Position numbers and translations under genes: made by a program. 64,000 nt of DNA from NCBI RefSeq assembly GCF_014640255.1, contig NZ_BMGP01000006.1, forward strand, positions 124,001-188,000, given 5' to 3'. Origin of the DNA: Subtercola lobariae. GTDB lineage: Bacteria; Actinomycetota; Actinomycetes; Actinomycetales; Microbacteriaceae. Within the stretch, counting starts at the first letter, position 1; each line of letters starts with the position of its first letter. The notes under the pieces are model-generated. The model searched no databases. It was not told where the DNA came from and was given only the letters and a program-made list of their open reading frames with translations. Shown here piece after piece: positions 60,234 to 64,000 of the stretch.

Positions 60234-61130
60234 TCAGTACACGTACTCGAGAATGTCGGTGCCCAGGGTGCGCATTCCGTCAAGCACAGCGAGCCGGCCG
60301 GTGAGCTCGGCGTCGTTGAACCGCATGGTCACCGCATAGGCCACGCTCGCCCGGGGCCCGCGCAGCACCCCCGCCTCCGAACGGATGCCCGGCCCAGACC
60401 CCGTCTTATTCACCAGCAGCAACCCGTGGTCGGAGTGCAGGTGTGTCAGCGGATCGAGCCCGAACGCACTCGATACCATCGACAGATCGGCGCCGAGCCC
60501 TAGCCAGGCGAGAACCTGCTGGCTGGTCGCCACATCGACCACAGCACCCTCGGCCAGGTTCCGAAAGAGCGTGGCGAGTTCGCGGGCCGACCCCACCGAG
60601 AAGTGCGGTGCGTCATCCGGCCCGCGGTGATCGCGAACCGTGTCGAGCAAGAAGGTCCGCGACAACCCGAGCGCCTCGCCGCGAGCGCGCACGGCGTCGA
60701 TTCCCACTCGCCGCAGCAGCACGTTCGTGGCGAGATTGTCGCTTGTCGCTCCCACCAGCACCGCGAGATCGGCGACCGGCAGCGTTGGCACTTGCAGGTG
60801 CTGCCACAGCCCCATCTCAGCGGCGGAGTCGACCACCGTTCGTTCGAGCAGACCGTGGGCCGAGGCATCCCGTTGCGTCAGGCGCGCCGCCACCTCGATG
60901 AGAAGCAGCACCTTGCCGAGCCCCGCCGTCGGCACCGACAGGTGATCGTCGATGGAGAACAGCACCTTCTCGGTCGACACATCGATGGCCGACGCCGTGA
61001 TCTGCACCCCCGAGAGCGCAAGATTCGTCAGCGAAACGAAGCCGCGCCGAAACGTGTCGGCGTCGTGCGCCTCGGCCGACCTGCGCCCGCTGGGCAGCTC
61101 AGGCCGGTCGCGACGCGAATTCTTGCGCAT
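60234..61130 (-). CDS. Class A beta-lactamase-like serine-hydrolase fold protein lacking the serine
   Basis: A 298-residue protein. Two of three penicillin-interacting motifs are intact: SDN at 130-132 and KTG at 242-244. Where SxxK should be, the sequence reads SVPTAGLGKVLL, so Gly70 replaces the nucleophilic Ser while Lys73 stays. No Glu166-type ExxLN motif is visible. No signal peptide; N-terminus is very basic (MRKNSRRDR). So it is probably cytoplasmic and not a working beta-lactamase; a binding role or another chemistry is more likely. Start ATG 61130. Confidence 0.8.
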   Translation of the reverse strand: MRKNSRRDRPELPSGRRSAEAHDADTFRRGFVSLTNLALSGVQITASAIDVSTEKVLFSIDDHLSVPTAGLGKVLLLIEVAARLTQRDASAHGLLERTVVDSAAEMGLWQHLQVPTLPVADLAVLVGATSDNLATNVLLRRVGIDAVRARGEALGLSRTFLLDTVRDHRGPDDAPHFSVGSARELATLFRNLAEGAVVDVATSQQVLAWLGLGADLSMVSSAFGLDPLTHLHSDHGLLLVNKTGSGPGIRSEAGVLRGPRASVAYAVTMRFNDAELTGRLAVLDGMRTLGTDILEYVY

Positions 61131-61144
61131 GGGGTTCTGACCTC

Positions 61145-63145
61145 TCACCAAATGGTGACACGTTCTTCTTCTGGTAGCCAGAGCTTGTCGCTCTCAGTCA
61201 CGTCGAAAGCGCTGTAGAACTCCGTGATGTTGCGCACGATCTGGTTGCACCGAAACTCGTTGGGCGAGTGCGGGTCGATGGCCAGCAGCCGAATTGCCTC
61301 TTCATCGCGCGACTTCTGTTGCCAGGCCTGCGCCCACGACAAGAAGAACCGCTCGGCGCCGGTGAGCCCGTCGATCACAGGAGGTTCTGACCCGCCGAGC
61401 GAAATCAGGTAGGCCTTCCAGGCGATGCCGAGGCCGCCGAGGTCACCGATGTTCTCGCCGATGGTCAGCGCGCCGTTCACGTGCTGATCGGGTACTTGCT
61501 GAGGAGCGAGAGCGTCATACTGCTCGATCAGCGAGGCCGTGAGCTTTTCAAACGCTTCGCGGTCTTCGGATGTCCACCAGTCGGTCAATCGACCGTCGCC
61601 GTCGAATCGCGAACCCTGATCGTCGAACCCGTGGCCGATCTCATGGCCGATGACAGCACCGATTGCGCCGTAGTTCGCAGCGGCATCCCGACCCTCGTCG
61701 AAGAACGGGTATTGCAGTATCGCCGCCGGAAAGACGATCTCGTTGAACCCGGGGTTGTAGTACGCGTTGATGGTCTGCGGGGTCATGAACCATTCATCGC
61801 GGTCGAGCGGTTTACCCACCTTGCCGAGTTCGCGCTGAAACTCGAATTCGCTGGTGGCACGCACATTTGCGAAGAGGCTCTCGGCGTCGAGGGCGAGCGC
61901 CGAGTAGTCGCGCCAGGTCACCGGAAAACCGATTTTCGGTGTGAACTTGTCGAGTTTCTCGAGCGCTCTAGTGCGGGTTGCGGGGGTCATCCAGGCCAGA
62001 TCGGTGATCGACTGACGGTATGCCTCGATGAGGTTGGCCACCAGAACATCCATCGCGGACTTGGCCGTCTGCGGAAAATATCGCTCGACATAAATACGAC
62101 CCACGGCTTCGCCCATGGCACCCTCGACCAGCGAGACCCCGCGCTTCCACCGGTCGCGCATCGACGGGGTGCCGGTGAGCGTGCGGCCGTAGAAGTCGAA
62201 GTTCTCCTCCACGAAGGCGGCGGGCAGCAGGGCGGCTGCGCCGTGAATCACCTTCCAGGCGAGCCAGTCTTTCCACGCCTCGAGGCGGTCTTCGGTGATC
62301 AGCGAAGCGAGCCCTTCGAGAAAGCTCGGCTCCCGCACCACGATCTCGTCGAACACTCCGGCGGGGGCATCGAGGGCGTCGCGCCAGAGCGTGAGCGCGC
62401 CCGCGGGCGACGAGTCGGCCGTACCGCTTTCGTAGAGGGCGAGCAGGTCGGCCCAGGAGAAGAGGTTGTAGGTGGCTTGCGCGTCGCGCGTCTTGACGTT
62501 GTCCCAGTGGTGCGACGCGATGGCGGTTTCGAGGTCGAAAACGCGCTGCGCCCGGGTGGGGGCGCTACCTTCGCCCGCTTCAGCGCCGCTTCCGGAGCCG
62601 GTGAGCTCGAACATCCGCTGCACATGATTCAGGTAGGCGTCGCGAATGCTCTGAAACTTCTCTTCGCGGTAGTAACTCTCGTTCGGCAGCGAGATGCCGC
62701 CCTGGTTCAGAAAAACGAGGTAACGCTCGGGGTTTCCCGGGTCGTTGTCGACGAACGTACCGAAGAAGCCGCCGACTCCTTGCCGTTCGAGCTTGCCGAC
62801 CGTGCGCACGAAGTCTTCGACGCTGGCGATGGCGTCGACAAGCGCGAGCTGACCGTCGATGGGCGTGGTGCCGAGCGACTCGATGCGCTCCTCATCCATG
62901 AAGCTGGTGTAGAGGTCGCCGAATTTGCGCTCTTCGGTGCCCTCTGCGGCACCCTGCGCCTCGATGATGATCCCTTGCACGGCCTGCTCGGCGGCCTCGG
63001 CGAGCAGGTAGAACGAGCCCCACCGCGCCTTGTCGTCGGGAATCTCGGTTTCGGCAAGCCATTTGCCGTTCACGTGCCTGAAGAGGTCGTCTTGCGCGCG
63101 AATCGTGGGGTCAAGGTCAGCAGTATCGATACCCGAAGAGGTCAT
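61145..63145 (-). CDS. M13 family zinc metallopeptidase (PepO/neprilysin type)
   Basis: A 666-residue peptidase. The zinc motif is His501-Glu-Ile-Gly-His505 in VIGHEIGHGFDDQGSRFDGD; ENIGDLGGLGIAWKAYL gives the third ligand, NAYYNPGFNEIVFPAAILQY precedes it, and the C-terminal Trp is typical. No signal peptide, as usual for actinobacterial cytosolic PepO. Stop is 14 bases before the start of the beta-lactamase-like gene, so they are probably co-transcribed. Confidence 0.94.
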   Translation of the reverse strand: MTSSGIDTADLDPTIRAQDDLFRHVNGKWLAETEIPDDKARWGSFYLLAEAAEQAVQGIIIEAQGAAEGTEERKFGDLYTSFMDEERIESLGTTPIDGQLALVDAIASVEDFVRTVGKLERQGVGGFFGTFVDNDPGNPERYLVFLNQGGISLPNESYYREEKFQSIRDAYLNHVQRMFELTGSGSGAEAGEGSAPTRAQRVFDLETAIASHHWDNVKTRDAQATYNLFSWADLLALYESGTADSSPAGALTLWRDALDAPAGVFDEIVVREPSFLEGLASLITEDRLEAWKDWLAWKVIHGAAALLPAAFVEENFDFYGRTLTGTPSMRDRWKRGVSLVEGAMGEAVGRIYVERYFPQTAKSAMDVLVANLIEAYRQSITDLAWMTPATRTRALEKLDKFTPKIGFPVTWRDYSALALDAESLFANVRATSEFEFQRELGKVGKPLDRDEWFMTPQTINAYYNPGFNEIVFPAAILQYPFFDEGRDAAANYGAIGAVIGHEIGHGFDDQGSRFDGDGRLTDWWTSEDREAFEKLTASLIEQYDALAPQQVPDQHVNGALTIGENIGDLGGLGIAWKAYLISLGGSEPPVIDGLTGAERFFLSWAQAWQQKSRDEEAIRLLAIDPHSPNEFRCNQIVRNITEFYSAFDVTESDKLWLPEEERVTIW

Positions 63146-63218
63146 ACACCAAGCCTATGCGCATTACTTTGGCCGCCGATGTGAGCGCGCCCTCTGACCA
63201 CCGCGCTACGGTGAATGG

Positions 63219-64000
63219 ATGCCCGAACCGAGTCATCACCCCGGCGAACCCGCCGCGCGTGGCCCGGCTGAACGCAGAGCACTCGACCGCGACATACTGA
63301 GGCTCGCAGTACCCGCACTCGGCGCGCTCGTCGCCGAACCCCTCTTCTTGCTCGTCGACACCGCCCTCGTCGGGCATCTCGGCGAGGTACCGCTCGCGGC
63401 GCTCGGTATCGCGAGCGCCATTCTTCAGACGGCCATCGGGCTGCTCATCTTTCTCGCCTACGCCACCACGCCTGCCGTTGCGCGGCGACTCGGCGCCGGC
63501 GACCGCACCGGGGCCATTCGCGCAGGTATCGACGGCATGTGGCTCGCTCTGGGGCTCGGCGTCGTCGTGGTCGCCTTCGGAGCGGTGACCGCAGGTGCAC
63601 TGGTCGGGCTCTTCACCACTGACCCCCGTGTCGCGGCCGACGCCACCACCTACCTGCACATTTCGCTCGGCGGAATACCGGCGATGCTGCTCGTCATTGC
63701 CGCGACGGGCCTGCTGCGCGGGCTCCACGACACCCGAACTCCGCTCGTCGTGGCGGTTTCGGGGTTCGCCGCGAACGCCGGGCTCAATGCGCTGTTCATC
63801 TACGGGCTCGGCTGGGGTATTGCCGGATCCGCTGCGGGAACAGTCGTGGCGCAGTGGGCGATGGCGAGTGTGTACATCGTCATCGCGGTGCGGGCCGCAC
63901 GAGCAAGTAGCGCGAGCCTCAAGCCCGGGCTCGACGGGGTGGGTTCGGCCGCGTCATCCGGCAGCTGGCTGTTCGTTCGAACACTCAGTCTGCGTGCGGC
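63219..64000 (+). CDS. MATE family efflux transporter (DinF-like), N-terminal part
   Basis: The gene runs off the right edge; about 260 residues are present. After a 25-residue polar leader come DRDILRLAVPALGALVAEPL, FLLVDTALVGHLGEVPLAAL and RGLHDTRTPLVVAVSG, typical of DinF-type MATE proteins, with at least six hydrophobic segments. Exports drugs or organic cations by Na+ or H+ antiport. It is divergent from the M13 peptidase gene across 73 bases. Confidence 0.88.
   Translation, partial: MPEPSHHPGEPAARGPAERRALDRDILRLAVPALGALVAEPLFLLVDTALVGHLGEVPLAALGIASAILQTAIGLLIFLAYATTPAVARRLGAGDRTGAIRAGIDGMWLALGLGVVVVAFGAVTAGALVGLFTTDPRVAADATTYLHISLGGIPAMLLVIAATGLLRGLHDTRTPLVVAVSGFAANAGLNALFIYGLGWGIAGSAAGTVVAQWAMASVYIVIAVRAARASSASLKPGLDGVGSAASSGSWLFVRTLSLRA

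Noticed and set aside
1-64000. Transposases, integrases, rRNA or tRNA genes
   Set aside because: None recognised on either strand.

Overview
The window is about 64 kb of high-GC DNA with densely packed genes, many start codons GTG, and stop/start overlaps of 1-8 bases. Gene content points to an actinobacterium, most likely of the Microbacteriaceae type: a coproporphyrin-dependent haem pathway (CgoX, CpfC, ChdC), an actinobacterial DUF3618/holin-like/YtxH-like trio, an LssY_C membrane protein, a large fused PutA and an A1-type CtaD. The family-level placement is an inference.

Region 1 (1-16.65 kb) is a catabolic island, almost all on the minus strand. In transcription order it holds an SDR, a ribose-type ABC importer (lipoprotein, double ATPase, permease), an SDR, an odd amidohydrolase, a stand-alone NifU-type domain and a PRISE-like reductase. 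After a 73-base gap with a perfect IclR-type palindrome come a two-subunit transketolase, a PfkB-type sugar kinase, a semialdehyde-type aldehyde dehydrogenase, an ABM monooxygenase-like protein and two more SDRs. A peptide (POT) transporter, cut by the window edge, follows. Two tandem IclR regulators are divergent from the island. The parts fit import and oxidation/phosphorylation of a sugar-like compound followed by ketol transfer, but the substrate cannot be named.

Region 2 (16.6-24.2 kb) is an arginine/ornithine/proline node: a guanidine-modifying hydrolase (DDAH or arginine dihydrolase), ornithine aminotransferase, a divergent Lrp/AsnC regulator, and the bifunctional PutA, with small GntR and EVE-domain genes between.

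Region 3 (24.3-46 kb) is a mixed chromosomal stretch: DUF1990, HhH-GPD DNA glycosylase, TetR plus an MFS/FAD-oxidoreductase/CorA run, TrhO, a PEP-mutase/isocitrate-lyase-like protein, an orphan ctaD flanked by two gene-poor gaps, LssY_C, an ABC exporter pair, AcuI/YhdH reductase, and a two-gene unit of a polytopic acyltransferase-like protein with a 993-residue TPR protein.

Region 4 (46-59.5 kb) is the haem cluster: hemL, hemB, hemD, hemC, cpfC, chdC, three small envelope genes, cgoX and hemE on the minus strand, and hemA on the plus strand, with a complete YefM/YoeB toxin-antitoxin pair between hemE and hemA. Region 5 (59.5-64 kb) has a GNAT acetyltransferase, a class-A beta-lactamase-like protein that lacks its serine, an M13 metallopeptidase and the start of a MATE exporter.

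Two patterns run across the window. First, many conserved enzymes carry Ala/Gly/Pro-rich or hexamer-repeat insertions. Second, a 50-base palindromic element occurs twice, about 39 kb apart. No rRNA, tRNA, CRISPR array, transposase or integrase was seen.
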